From NCBI GenBank assembly GCA_964469565.1, contig CAYXZD010000010.1:1-64000 (forward strand): a stretch of 64,000 nucleotides of DNA. Direction: 5' to 3'. This DNA is from GCA-2720975 sp964469565. Lineage in GTDB: Bacteria; Planctomycetota; UBA1135; GCA-002686595. The position numbers and the translations under genes are program-made. Below, piece by piece: positions 1 to 8,880 of the stretch. The notes under the pieces are model-generated. The model did not search any database. It worked only from the letters and a program-made list of their open reading frames with translations, and had not been told where the DNA came from. Numbering within the stretch: position 1 is the stretch's first letter; every line of letters starts with the position of its first letter.

Positions 1-1069
1 CCAGGAGGGTCGGGGCGAGGTCGACAAGACTCACCAGAGCCGACTGCACGCTCCCCGTTGGCACTCCCAACCCAGGTGCAGGGCGCAGGATGACAGGCAC
101 GTGCAGGTCCACTTGGGTGTAGGTTCCCGTGTCGACCAACATTCCTGACTCGCCAAACCCCATGCCGAAACTCCCCACCACTAGGACCGAAGTCTGATCC
201 CATCGGCCGTCCATGTCGAGCGTGGCAAATAGGCGGGCGAGATTGCGGTCGAGCCTGCTGCGGATCGCCACGTCGTAATAGCGCTCGTAAGCGGCCAGGC
301 TGGGTTGTCCGTGTTCGACCCGCGAGGGTGGCAACGCAAAAAACGTCGGCTCACTCTCCCCTACAGGCGGCACGTAATCGAGTTCAGGTCGCAATTCAAA
401 AGAGCCTGCCACGGCCCCCTCGGGCAGATCTGTCTCCCAAGGATGATCATCCCACATGGCAACGAGGTCGTGCCAGTGCACGTAAGCCATCCAATCCTCT
501 GCCGGACTCAGCGAACTCACCCAGCGGTAGAATCTGCGGGTAACTCCGGACAATCCAACATCACGCTGGGCATCAGAGATATCACCTCCCACATCCACAA
601 ACTCGCGGAATCCGTCATCAAACCCTCGGCGTTCACTGATATGGGCATGATCCACAAACGCCGCCGTATGCCAGCCGTGAGCGAGAAACTCCCGAGCGAG
701 ACGCGGGGCGCCCTGGGGCACAAACCAATTGGTGAGAGGCGGAAGCCGTGCACCATCAGAGAGAATCACGTTGGGGCGCAGGGCAACAGCCGGATCGCAA
801 CCTGTCAGCAACGCGACGTGGGCTGGAATCAAGTTGGGTGCAGCCGACCAAGCGTTATTGAAGAGCACCCCCTCGCTCTTGGCCATCTCTCTCAACTTCG
901 GGGTGGTGTCGCGGTCGTACTCGCCAAGGCTCGTATGGTCGAATCGCAATCCGTCCACGACGATGACGAGCACGCCACGCCCAGTCGGTGCTTCCACAGG
1001 TAATGCCCGGTTCTCCTGCCTGCATGCAGCGAGGAGAATCAGAATCCCCAGAGACCGCGAAGCGCACAC
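1..1069 (-). CDS. Sulfatase-fold lipoprotein, 3' end cut by window edge, nucleophile missing
   Basis: The reading frame enters from a GTG at 1069 and is still open at position 1. The first residues form a short signal sequence ending in a lipobox (ILLAAC), so an exported lipoprotein is likely. The alkaline phosphatase/sulfatase fold is shown by VLVIVVDGLRFDH with the metal-binding Asp, followed by NNAWSAAPNLIPAHVALLTG. In active members the motif before LLTG is C/S/T-x-P-x-R/H; here it reads L-I-P-A-H, so the nucleophile is leucine. Activity is therefore doubtful, and a binding role is possible. An upstream in-frame GTG at 1105 is an alternative start, but the GTG at 1069 has AGGGG just before it. 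It follows batE by about 90 nt and may be the last gene of that operon. The fold is confident; the substrate is unknown. Confidence 0.75.
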   Translation of the reverse strand, partial: MCASRSLGILILLAACRQENRALPVEAPTGRGVLVIVVDGLRFDHTSLGEYDRDTTPKLREMAKSEGVLFNNAWSAAPNLIPAHVALLTGCDPAVALRPNVILSDGARLPPLTNWFVPQGAPRLAREFLAHGWHTAAFVDHAHISERRGFDDGFREFVDVGGDISDAQRDVGLSGVTRRFYRWVSSLSPAEDWMAYVHWHDLVAMWDDHPWETDLPEGAVAGSFELRPELDYVPPVGESEPTFFALPPSRVEHGQPSLAAYERYYDVAIRSRLDRNLARLFATLDMDGRWDQTSVLVVGSFGMGFGESGMLVDTGTYTQVDLHVPVILRPAPGLGVPTGSVQSALVSLVDLAPTLL

Positions 1070-1160
1070 CAGGCCCCTGATTCGATCTTGCTTCAAATGT
1101 CGCACCGGCCCAGCATCAAGCCAGCGACGGCATGAGGCAAGCCCCGACCCTAGGATCTGC

Positions 1161-1904
1161 CTAGCGAGCAAGGGCAAAGACCTTGCTGCGCTCCACCCAA
1201 AGGCCTCTACCACTGTCGTCGAGGAGCTTGACCCATTCGGGTAGCTCATCTGCCCTTTCCATGATGCTGCCCGCGGGAAAGCTGGAAACCCGTGCGGCAT
1301 CGGGAGTGGGCTCCGATTGAGCCGAGGCCCCCTCCTCCGCGATCACCATCCACATGGACCTCGAATCATGAACCACATGCCACAGCAATGGGCCGCTCAA
1401 GAGGCCGGTCAGTCCCAGATTCACCCACACAGCCCGCCGCCAGCCCGCCCCCCCCCTGAGCGCTTCCCCCGCACAGGTTAGAGCGAGCAGCGCAAGCGCC
1501 CAGGCCACGAGCCATTCCGACTCAGCCCGGACCAGGGACGAAAGCAAGCGGTGAATGGTGTCGGCTAGGTCACCCCTGTCGGCAGGCTCTAAGTCGGCCT
1601 CTACCCGAGCGAACTCTAGATTGGCCCACACTCCGCGGTCTCGCGGCAGATAGCGAAGCGCGCTGTGATACCAAGCCACAGCTTGCACCACCTCGCCCTG
1701 TCGGTAAGCGGCATTGCCAAGGTTGAAGCAGAGTCTTCCGCGCTCGGGTCCCTCAGGTGCCTGGGCAAGGGCCTGGCCCCACAGGCTTGCTGCGGACGCC
1801 GGATCGCCTGCGCGGTAGGCCTCGAGGGCGCCCGAATCCAACTCAAGGTAGGCGTCCTGCACTGGCGGGCAGGCGAAGAGGATCAAACAGAGTGCGGCCC
1901 ACAT
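1161..1904 (-). CDS. batE: BatE-like protein (TPR plus SH3-like tail)
   Basis: The 247-residue protein has an N-terminal hydrophobic segment (MWAALCLILFACPP) acting as signal or lipoprotein anchor. TPR repeats follow (ALEAYRAGDPASAASLWGQAL, FNLGNAAYRQGEVVQAVAWY), then a central pair of membrane segments. The C-terminal stretch resembles an SH3 domain (EWVKLLDDSGRGLWVERSKV). TPR-TM-SH3 is the layout of BatE in Bacteroides-type aerotolerance operons. It lies 1 nt downstream of batD in the same direction, so co-translation is likely. Bat proteins are thought to form envelope complexes that help cells tolerate oxidative stress; the exact biochemical role is unknown. The identification depends strongly on operon context. 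Confidence 0.82.
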   Translation of the reverse strand: MWAALCLILFACPPVQDAYLELDSGALEAYRAGDPASAASLWGQALAQAPEGPERGRLCFNLGNAAYRQGEVVQAVAWYHSALRYLPRDRGVWANLEFARVEADLEPADRGDLADTIHRLLSSLVRAESEWLVAWALALLALTCAGEALRGGAGWRRAVWVNLGLTGLLSGPLLWHVVHDSRSMWMVIAEEGASAQSEPTPDAARVSSFPAGSIMERADELPEWVKLLDDSGRGLWVERSKVFALAR

Positions 1905-1905
1905 G

Positions 1906-3654
1906 CTAGAGCTCCCCCCGGTTCAACGTAGTCGCCATGGCAAGAATGCGAGCGGGGTCGAGGGCCTTGTCCGCTTGAGACCAAGCACTGGCGTCGAGTT
2001 CAGCCACTAGGCCCGCCCACTGGGCGACCCAGCCAGCGTCCTTCGCGATGCCCGCTTCCTGCGCCCATTCCTGAACATCTCGACCCAGCCACGCGACCTG
2101 TGCCTCGCCAGTCCGATCCGCCAAGAACTCACACAAGGCTGTGCACTGCGCACTTGCGCTGTGAGCGTGCTTGAGTTGGGCCCGCAATCGCTGGAGGGCT
2201 GCCCTTCGGCGCCTCGCCCGGGGCCCGTTCGGATCGCCCCTTCGCCTGCGTATCCACGTGCGCGTGATCCACCACACCAAGAGAATACCCACCCCGACCC
2301 CGAAGAGAGCCATGCCACCGAGTTGGCTCAAACCCGGACCTTCCAGCGGAGTGCTTTGCACATCCCACAAATCAAGTGCCATCACTGACCCGCCCACCCC
2401 GGCAAGTGGATCCCCCACTGGGCGCACGCGCACATCCACTGGCTCCGTCGAGATCTTCTCGTACGCCTCTGTTCTTGGGTTGAACACCCAAAGGGGTAGG
2501 GCCGGGATCTGCGTAATCGACGAGGTCGTGGGGACAAGATCATAGGTCACCCGGCGCTCATCGCTGAAGTTCTCATCCTCCACCGCCAGCACACGAAAGT
2601 CCTCAAAACCCGGTTGGCGCTTGAGATCAGGAACAGTGAAGAACTCTAGGTTGCCCCTTCCCGACCACGCCACGGTCAATGCAATCGTGCCACCCTCGTC
2701 AACATCCCTGCGGTCTACTCTCCGCATGGCCGTCAATTCCCCCACTGCCCCGGTCCAATCAAGCGGACGGCCCTCTTCAGGGACAGGCACGACGTCGATA
2801 GCAAAAGCATCGGCCTGTGCGTGGTATCGCTTGTAACGTCCGGCAGAAAACGGGCTCGAGCGCTGCAGCACTTCGGAAAATTGAAACGTGGGAGAGTCAA
2901 ACTCAAGGCGCCCGGGTCTCGTGGCCACATATCGCTGACGAAGTTGGAAAACGCGAAAGGCCACTCCGTGCCTTTGGGTTCCATCCAATTCGCTCACCCG
3001 AGCTTCAAAGCGATCATTGACACCGAAGCGAAATGCTCCCTTTACCTGCCCATCATCTACAGTGAGCACACCTCGATGAGCTGGCCACCAGGGCAGGTAC
3101 AGATGCGGCTCTCCGCCCCCAAGATCTGTGCCAAAACGCAGGTCGAGATCGAACGGTTCACCCTCGTACACGCGTTCGGGCAACTCATGGGCTTCGATAA
3201 AACAGTGCTGGGCTCCTTCCAAGTCCTTGACGACGCGCAGGGTCATAGGTTCGCGGGGTGCGCTCACCTCGCGGCCCCCTATCAACAAGACTACCGGGGG
3301 AACAATGAACTCCCCCTCCTGCGTCGGTCGAATGGACATGCTCCAAGAAACGCTTTCCTGAGTCGTCCGACGCCCGCCGGAAAACTGGGTCATGGATGAG
3401 ACCTGGGGGCCCGCTAGTCGCCCGTACATCAGGCCCTCTACCACGGGGGGCAATTGTACATCGGCGTCACGAGTTCCTTCGACGTCAATGCGAAGCACGA
3501 GGTCGTCGCCCAGCTTTACGAGCGGGCGGGATAGCCTGACCGATACGGAAACATCCTGAGCGCTCCCAATCCCAGCGGTGAGGAGCCCAACAAGAAGAAG
3601 TCCCAAAGCGGCACGCATCCGATTCATCATCAAATTCATCAACGTCAGACTCAT
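1906..3654 (-). CDS. batD: BatD-like oxygen-tolerance protein
   Basis: The frame can start at a TTG at 3660, but the ATG at 3654 sits in a TAATG overlap with the batC stop codon and is preferred, giving 582 residues. A signal peptide (MRAALGLLLVGLLTAGIGSAQ) is followed by beta-rich, immunoglobulin-like regions: VSVSVRLSRPLVKLGDDLVL near the N-terminus and RDVDEGGTIALTVAWSG further on. One membrane span (ALFGVGVGILLVWWI) precedes a basic cytoplasmic segment and a helical tail. This matches the BatD family: periplasmic beta domains and a C-terminal anchor. It lies between batC and batE, as in known operons. Role inferred: scaffold of the Bat envelope complex. Confidence 0.85.
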   Translation of the reverse strand: MSLTLMNLMMNRMRAALGLLLVGLLTAGIGSAQDVSVSVRLSRPLVKLGDDLVLRIDVEGTRDADVQLPPVVEGLMYGRLAGPQVSSMTQFSGGRRTTQESVSWSMSIRPTQEGEFIVPPVVLLIGGREVSAPREPMTLRVVKDLEGAQHCFIEAHELPERVYEGEPFDLDLRFGTDLGGGEPHLYLPWWPAHRGVLTVDDGQVKGAFRFGVNDRFEARVSELDGTQRHGVAFRVFQLRQRYVATRPGRLEFDSPTFQFSEVLQRSSPFSAGRYKRYHAQADAFAIDVVPVPEEGRPLDWTGAVGELTAMRRVDRRDVDEGGTIALTVAWSGRGNLEFFTVPDLKRQPGFEDFRVLAVEDENFSDERRVTYDLVPTTSSITQIPALPLWVFNPRTEAYEKISTEPVDVRVRPVGDPLAGVGGSVMALDLWDVQSTPLEGPGLSQLGGMALFGVGVGILLVWWITRTWIRRRRGDPNGPRARRRRAALQRLRAQLKHAHSASAQCTALCEFLADRTGEAQVAWLGRDVQEWAQEAGIAKDAGWVAQWAGLVAELDASAWSQADKALDPARILAMATTLNRGEL

Positions 3655-4904
3655 TACCAATCCCTTTCTACGTTCTGGCGTCTGCGGCGAGAGAGTAATT
3701 CTTGCAAGCGTTCACCCTCTTCCTCGTGCTCCTGAAGAATGCGCAGGAGGCGGTCAAGCTCCTCCTTCGTCAGTTGAACTTCTTGAATCTCACCCTCCTG
3801 GCTCTGCTCGCCCTCTTGTTCCTGCGAATCCTCGCCCTCGGACCCATCTTGCGGATCCTCAGGATCCTCGGAATCCTCTGAATCCTCGCTAGGATCTGTG
3901 GATTCGGGCTCTTCGGGGGGGTCCGACTGCTGCGAATCCCCTCCCTGCGAATCGGAATCAGAAGAGTCCTCCTGTTCTGCGTCCGGATCTGGCCCTTGCT
4001 CTGCGGGATCCTCGCCCTCTTGCTGTTGCTCCTCGCGCTGACGTTCAATCTCATCGAGCTCTCGCAAGCGACGCTGCACGAGCTCCATATTTGCGCGTGT
4101 GTCCTCATCGCGCCAATCCAACCGAAGGCGCTCGATGAGGTGAGTGCGCGCATGGCCATAGGCGCTGCGGGCCAAGACGAGGGGATCGGGTGGTTCGGGG
4201 GCTGGGCTCTGAGCACCCGGGGCTGGAGCGGGAGGTTGTGTGGGTGCCACCCCGGAGATCTCTGGAATCAACTGACGAGCAGCCTCACCTAAACCGAGGT
4301 GAACAGTACCGAGGGAATACACCGCATCAAAGCGCGTGGCCTCCCCACCTCCCATTCGACGGGCAGCCTGCAAGTCCTCAAGCCCGCCCGTGAGGTTGCC
4401 CTCCCTCAGACTCAACAATCCACGGGCCAGACAAACCTGCCCGCGTTCGGCCACAGAAAAACGTTCGAGTCCGATTCCGTGGAGGGCTCCTTCTACGGGC
4501 GCGAGAACCCGATCCGAGAGTCCCCCACTAGTCTCCGCTAGGGACGAACGCATGCGCTCATAAGTCGTCGCCACGAGCAGTTGATCGCACGTTTCAATGG
4601 CCTGCGTGTAGTCCTCGGAGTCATGCTGAGCAATCACCTGGGCCATTCCCTCAGCGAACGAACCCGACCAGGGTTCGGGATCTCGCAAATCAGCGGAAGG
4701 CACCTCCTCCCCGGGCATTTCCCCGGGCAAGTCTCCAGGCACTCCCCCGGGAGTACCGCCACCGGAGTTGCCCTGTAACTGCGGAGCACCCGTTGGCATG
4801 GGTAGCGTCCCATCAGCAGGAGCTTGTGCCAACGCGACTTCCATTCCAGCCTCCAACCAGAGCACCACAAGAATCCCAAACAGAATCTGACCTAAGTCCC
4901 TCAT
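3654..4904 (-). CDS. batC: BatC-like TPR protein with long acidic linker
   Basis: The 416-residue protein begins with a signal sequence ending near ALAQA, then a Gly/Pro-rich linker. A TPR-like helical part follows (YTQAIETCDQLLVATTY, CLARGLLSLREGNLTGGLEDL). Residues about 290-375 are a very acidic Ser/Glu/Asp/Gln/Pro low-complexity run, followed by a helical, charged tail (LTKEELDRLLRILQEHEEEG). TPR plus Gln/Glu-rich low complexity is a hallmark of BatC homologues. The start overlaps batB by 4 nt and the stop overlaps batD. The acidic tract here is longer and more repetitive than I would expect; whether it binds cations or partners is unknown. Confidence 0.8.
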   Translation of the reverse strand: MRDLGQILFGILVVLWLEAGMEVALAQAPADGTLPMPTGAPQLQGNSGGGTPGGVPGDLPGEMPGEEVPSADLRDPEPWSGSFAEGMAQVIAQHDSEDYTQAIETCDQLLVATTYERMRSSLAETSGGLSDRVLAPVEGALHGIGLERFSVAERGQVCLARGLLSLREGNLTGGLEDLQAARRMGGGEATRFDAVYSLGTVHLGLGEAARQLIPEISGVAPTQPPAPAPGAQSPAPEPPDPLVLARSAYGHARTHLIERLRLDWRDEDTRANMELVQRRLRELDEIERQREEQQQEGEDPAEQGPDPDAEQEDSSDSDSQGGDSQQSDPPEEPESTDPSEDSEDSEDPEDPQDGSEGEDSQEQEGEQSQEGEIQEVQLTKEELDRLLRILQEHEEEGERLQELLSRRRRQNVERDW

Positions 4905-5959
4905 GGAATCCTCCTAGATTGCGCCTGCGATGTTTCGGGTGAATCAAGCACGGGTTTGCGACGGTCTCTCAGGCTCAACTCCACGAGCATGCACCCGAGC
5001 GCAACGGCGAGAGGCCACTGAAAACGGTCGTGGGGAATCTTCTGCTTACCCTGCTGATAGGCGCGACCTTCAAGATTGCTGATATAGGCCCCATGAATCC
5101 GTTCAAGGGCGAGGGAATTGCGGGCATTGACGTACACGCCGCCTGTAGCGTCAGCAATGGCTTCCAGGGTCGAACTGTCCAACTTGGAAACCACCTCCGC
5201 ACCCGTGGCATCCTTGACGAACCCACTCGTGCCATCGGGAATCTTGCCCCCGGCCTCACTTGCCATCCCCACCACATACACACGGATGCCTTGCTCGGCA
5301 GCCTGGACCGCCACTTCAAGCCCCTTGCCTTCCAAGTCCTCGCCGTCGGTGAGCAATACAATCGCCTCGTGAGCCCCGCTGCGTCCATCAAACAAGCCCA
5401 GTGCATGCTCAAGCGCCACTCCCAAGTCTGTTCCCCCCTTACGATTATCCTCCGGTCCCAAGGTGCGCAAGAACCACTCAAGGGCTTGGGTGTCCCGGGT
5501 CAGCGGTGCCACCTCCCGGGCATCACCGGCAAAGGCCACGAGGGCCGCACGATCCCCGCCTAATCGATCGAACAGCAGCTTGATTTGCCGACGTGCCAGT
5601 TCCAATCGGGAAACCTCTGGATCGAGATCGCGCACCAACATGGACCGCGATGTATCCACGCAGAGGACGATATCCACGCCCTTGCGTTGAACCTCCTCGA
5701 GTGTGAAACCACGAACAGGACCGAGCAATGCCAGTCCCATGGCGAGCACCGCCACTGACCCGAGCAGCACACGCAAGCGGGGCCGTCCCGAGCGATACCC
5801 CCTCAGGAGCCCAGGCTCCAGTCGCTGGCTAACCAAACGGCGGAGTGTCTTTCGATTCGAGGATGCAGCCCAGAGCCCAACGCTCAGCACAAGTGGCCCA
5901 AGCAGTAGGGCTAAGCCCATATCCGCCCTCGTCAATTCGAAGCCCAAGAGAGCGATCAC
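4901..5959 (-). CDS. batB: BatB-like von Willebrand A domain membrane protein
   Basis: The protein has 352 residues with two N-terminal membrane spans (about residues 12-32 and 64-81), a VWA domain, and a final span near FQWPLAVALGCMLVELSL. The MIDAS metal site is intact: D-T-S-R-S from residue 102, the GGTDLG threonine, and LLTDGED. It begins at a GTG that overlaps batA by 4 nt and ends overlapping batC. In Bat operons two consecutive VWA proteins, BatA and BatB, are expected to form a membrane complex whose assembly involves the MoxR ATPase. A MIDAS-dependent protein contact is inferred from the family. Confidence 0.88.
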   Translation of the reverse strand: MIALLGFELTRADMGLALLLGPLVLSVGLWAASSNRKTLRRLVSQRLEPGLLRGYRSGRPRLRVLLGSVAVLAMGLALLGPVRGFTLEEVQRKGVDIVLCVDTSRSMLVRDLDPEVSRLELARRQIKLLFDRLGGDRAALVAFAGDAREVAPLTRDTQALEWFLRTLGPEDNRKGGTDLGVALEHALGLFDGRSGAHEAIVLLTDGEDLEGKGLEVAVQAAEQGIRVYVVGMASEAGGKIPDGTSGFVKDATGAEVVSKLDSSTLEAIADATGGVYVNARNSLALERIHGAYISNLEGRAYQQGKQKIPHDRFQWPLAVALGCMLVELSLRDRRKPVLDSPETSQAQSRRIP

Positions 5960-6996
5960 GGCAGCCTCCTAGCCCAAGTTGCTGTACTCAACGCACTCAG
6001 TACATAGAGCAATAGCGCGGGCAGCAACATATTGGGGTAGAGATCATAGGCTTCTGCGTGCCGCTCTTCGATCCGGGGGCGACGTTCCAATCCCTCGATC
6101 TCTGAGTAAACTGCTTCCAAGCCAATGGCCGATTCAGCATGGAAGAACTTCGCGCCCGTGAGTTCGGCCACCTTTTCTAGATCGGCCGTCTGAACTCGCT
6201 GAACAAGCCCTCCGGGATATCGAGCCACCGTGGGCCCCACGAAAATGGTATAGACCTTGATGCCCAGTTCTTGGGCCATCATGCCTGCGGCGTGGGGCCG
6301 AATCGTGTCGATATTGTTCTCACCATCGGTAAGCAGGACAATGATGCGGGCAGTGGATTCAAGCTCCTTGAACGTCTGCACCGCACGCGCAATCGCCACT
6401 CCAATGCCCGTCCCCCCTAAGTCCCGTTCCTTGTTCGTGTCGACCTCAAGCATGACCCCACGGAAGGCATCAGCGTCCAACGTGAATGGCACGAGCAAAT
6501 CGCAGTAGCCCGAGAATCCGAACAGGGCAACATTGTCGGCTGCCCCTTCAGTATCGGTCATTCGCCGCGAGGCAAAATCCGTCAGCACCTGACGCGCGAT
6601 GTCGAATCGGCGCGGAGCCCGGGGCCCTTCGCGTGCGTCCATCGAACTGGAGCGATCGAGCAACAGGGCAATATCCACACCTTCGGAGTCGCGATCGGTC
6701 CGGACATCACCGCGCAAGGGCCGTGTCATCGACACAATCGCCAACAACACAGCCAACCACTTGAGAACCGTAGGGATCCAGAGCAGGTGCTGGACCCGTG
6801 AACGGGGCAGGCCAGCGGGCAAGTAGGGCAGGCGTGCAGCTCCGAAACGGCGTCGCCCGCCCCATAGAATCGCAACGACTCCGATGGGAATCAGGACGAG
6901 AAACACCGGATCCGACAGTGCAGTATTCCCCCAAAGGGGTAGGCGCATCTCCGCGCTGGTTCGAACTGCTTCGCTGACCTGGGGCACTAGTGTCAT
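5956..6996 (-). CDS. batA: BatA-like von Willebrand A domain membrane protein
   Basis: The 346-residue protein has N-terminal membrane spans (PVFLVLIPIGVVAILW and LKWLAVLLAIVSM), a VWA domain with a complete MIDAS (D-R-S-S-S from residue 114, GGTGIGVAI, LLTDGENN), and a C-terminal span (MLLPALLLYVLSALSTA). It overlaps the upstream gene by 4 nt and batB by 4 nt. Arrangement and topology match BatA, the first of the two VWA proteins in aerotolerance operons. The A/B assignment is by gene order; the two are paralogues and share the same membrane plan. Confidence 0.87.
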   Translation of the reverse strand: MTLVPQVSEAVRTSAEMRLPLWGNTALSDPVFLVLIPIGVVAILWGGRRRFGAARLPYLPAGLPRSRVQHLLWIPTVLKWLAVLLAIVSMTRPLRGDVRTDRDSEGVDIALLLDRSSSMDAREGPRAPRRFDIARQVLTDFASRRMTDTEGAADNVALFGFSGYCDLLVPFTLDADAFRGVMLEVDTNKERDLGGTGIGVAIARAVQTFKELESTARIIVLLTDGENNIDTIRPHAAGMMAQELGIKVYTIFVGPTVARYPGGLVQRVQTADLEKVAELTGAKFFHAESAIGLEAVYSEIEGLERRPRIEERHAEAYDLYPNMLLPALLLYVLSALSTATWARRLP

Positions 6997-7898
6997 TGAA
7001 CAGTTTCCCCCTCACCCACACCCCCAGCAGCCATGGAGGTGGGATCTCCAAGTGAATCAATCACCTGAGCGCTTGCTTGCAGCAGCTCGTCGACTGCAAA
7101 CCGTGTAGGGCGCTCAGCACCGAATCGAATGCGTGCACACGCTGAAAGCACGGGCTCCAGCGACTCTGCAAGCGAGCGCCCTCCCCCTTCGGAAAGAACC
7201 GCGAGCCATTCTTCATCGCTCAACCCCGCAGTGGATCGGTGCGATCCCAATGAGCTTCCCTGCTCAACCGCCAGTCGGAGTGTGCCAGCGAGATCGCCAC
7301 TCCACTCACCGGGGAGGCTCGACGTTCCCGATGGATCCTGAATCCTTTGACGGAGCTCGATAAAACGCTGCCTGGGGTTCAGCGGCGGCATTCCATCCAC
7401 CCGAGACCGTCGGCCTCGAATCACCGACCAGAGGGCGCCCCCTACCAGAGCCCCCAAGGCCAACAACCCCCAATGCGATGCCCGCAGGGGTCCGAGCCGC
7501 TCAGGGGATCCACGAAGGTCGGGCAATGGCCGAGGCGCGTCTTCCTCCGGAGCCAGTGAGCTCACCACCCGCAACTCAGCACCCCTGAGTGATTGTGACC
7601 CGCCTCCGCGCATTGCGACTTCGAGGCCTGCAATCTTTTGAGTCCCCGCCTCGAGGGCCATCACCGACCAGATCACCTGTGTTCGGTGCCCTCCTTCCAC
7701 CACCCCTACCTCAATGGAAGGGCCCGCGAGCAACACCCACTGATCATCAAGGTGCAGATCAAGGGATTCCTTCAACGGCCCCGCCGCCACGGGATGGTCA
7801 ATGTCAACACTGACGCAAACCGGCTCGCCCACCTGGACTTCGGCGGGTTCTAGGACAAGGGATGGACCCTGCATCACAAGGCACGCTAGGTACCACAT
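6993..7898 (-). CDS. Membrane-anchored protein of the Bat operon, DUF4381-like position
   Basis: This 301-residue protein has a hydrophobic N-terminus, an extracytoplasmic beta-rich part (VLEPAEVQVGEPVCVSVDID), one membrane span (LLALGALVGGALWSVI, about residues 142-160) and a helical cytoplasmic domain with LNPRQRFIELRQRIQD. It overlaps DUF58 by 1 nt and batA by 4 nt. Proteins of this plan (beta domain, span, helical tail) lie between DUF58 and batA in many such clusters and are often annotated DUF4381 or left hypothetical. I can support the topology and operon membership but not a precise family. It may act as a small BatD-like scaffold. Confidence 0.65.
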   Translation of the reverse strand: MWYLACLVMQGPSLVLEPAEVQVGEPVCVSVDIDHPVAAGPLKESLDLHLDDQWVLLAGPSIEVGVVEGGHRTQVIWSVMALEAGTQKIAGLEVAMRGGGSQSLRGAELRVVSSLAPEEDAPRPLPDLRGSPERLGPLRASHWGLLALGALVGGALWSVIRGRRSRVDGMPPLNPRQRFIELRQRIQDPSGTSSLPGEWSGDLAGTLRLAVEQGSSLGSHRSTAGLSDEEWLAVLSEGGGRSLAESLEPVLSACARIRFGAERPTRFAVDELLQASAQVIDSLGDPTSMAAGGVGEGETVQ

Positions 7899-8839
7899 CA
7901 GGGACTTCCTCGACTGAGTTCGCGACGCCTAAAAAAAGCGATGAGTGCTTCTGCAAGATCGTCCTCTAGACACAAGTCAAAATGACTGACTCGGGCTCGG
8001 GCAAGCCGTTCCAAGATCTCACGCCGCCGAACTTGAGCTTGCTGTTCCCAAGCCGCACGAACATGGGCGTTGGATGTGTCGACCTCAATGGACTCCTCCG
8101 AGGATAGCCCCCCCATTCGTACGCGCCCCACATCGGGCAGCTTCTGCTCTAGCGGATCCACCACGCGGACCGCGATCACATCGTGGCGCCGTTGCAGGCG
8201 AGAGAGTATTTCCACCCATCTGTCCCCCCGATCTGCACTCTGGAAATCGCTGATCATAAAAAGCAGGGAACGACGGTGGAGCGTGCGCTCGGCGGCCTCC
8301 AGCACGGTGGAGTAATCGCTCGACCCATGAGCCACAGGGGCGGACATGACTGCCTTGATCAAACGCTGTGTGTGGTGCGTACCCTTACTCGGCGGCAAGT
8401 GGACTCCCGGCTCTGACCCGAAAAGGCTCAGGCCCACTCGATCCTGATTGCGCAGGGCAACCATGGTGATTAGTGCAGCGAGTTGCGCAGCCCCTTCGCG
8501 TTTAGTCCAGCGCTGTGTTCCAAAGTCCAAAGTCACCGCTGTATCGACGAGGAGGTTGACGGTGAGCTCCCTCTCCTCCCGGAAGAGCTTGACAAATGGT
8601 TCACCCGTGCGTGCGGTCACATTCCAGTCGATCGAGCGCACATCATCACCCGGGATATATGGACGGACCTCCTCAAATTCGATGCCTGTCCCCCGAAAGG
8701 TCGATCGATAGGACCCCGCCAAGGCTGTGTTCATCAAGCGGTGTGTACGCAAATGAACTTGCTGGACCCGGCGAGCAAGGGCCGGCTCCAAGCGCGCACC
8801 AGAAGGTGAAGCACCGGTCGAGAGTGGGTGGAAAACCAT
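7898..8839 (-). CDS. DUF58 domain protein
   Basis: The 313-residue protein carries the DUF58 signature around residues 50-85 (GIEFEEVRPYIPGDD followed by RSIDWNVTAR). A VWA-like fold follows (LTVNLLVDTAVTLDFG; LLFMISDFQSADRG). DUF58 proteins almost always accompany MoxR ATPases and VWA proteins and are regarded as part of the same chaperone-like module. The gene is 41 nt downstream of the MoxR gene and overlaps the next gene by 1 nt. No membrane segment is evident, so it is probably cytoplasmic. Confidence 0.9.
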   Translation of the reverse strand: MVFHPLSTGASPSGARLEPALARRVQQVHLRTHRLMNTALAGSYRSTFRGTGIEFEEVRPYIPGDDVRSIDWNVTARTGEPFVKLFREERELTVNLLVDTAVTLDFGTQRWTKREGAAQLAALITMVALRNQDRVGLSLFGSEPGVHLPPSKGTHHTQRLIKAVMSAPVAHGSSDYSTVLEAAERTLHRRSLLFMISDFQSADRGDRWVEILSRLQRRHDVIAVRVVDPLEQKLPDVGRVRMGGLSSEESIEVDTSNAHVRAAWEQQAQVRRREILERLARARVSHFDLCLEDDLAEALIAFFRRRELSRGSP

Positions 8840-8880
8840 GGAATGATCTGCAGGCAGCCTGTGCTGAACAGCGAAGGTGC

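Noticed and set aside
305..1003. A 232-codon plus-strand open frame at the left end
   Set aside because: It lies antisense to the sulfatase-fold gene, has no recognisable domain and low-complexity basic composition; the minus strand carries the clear family motifs.
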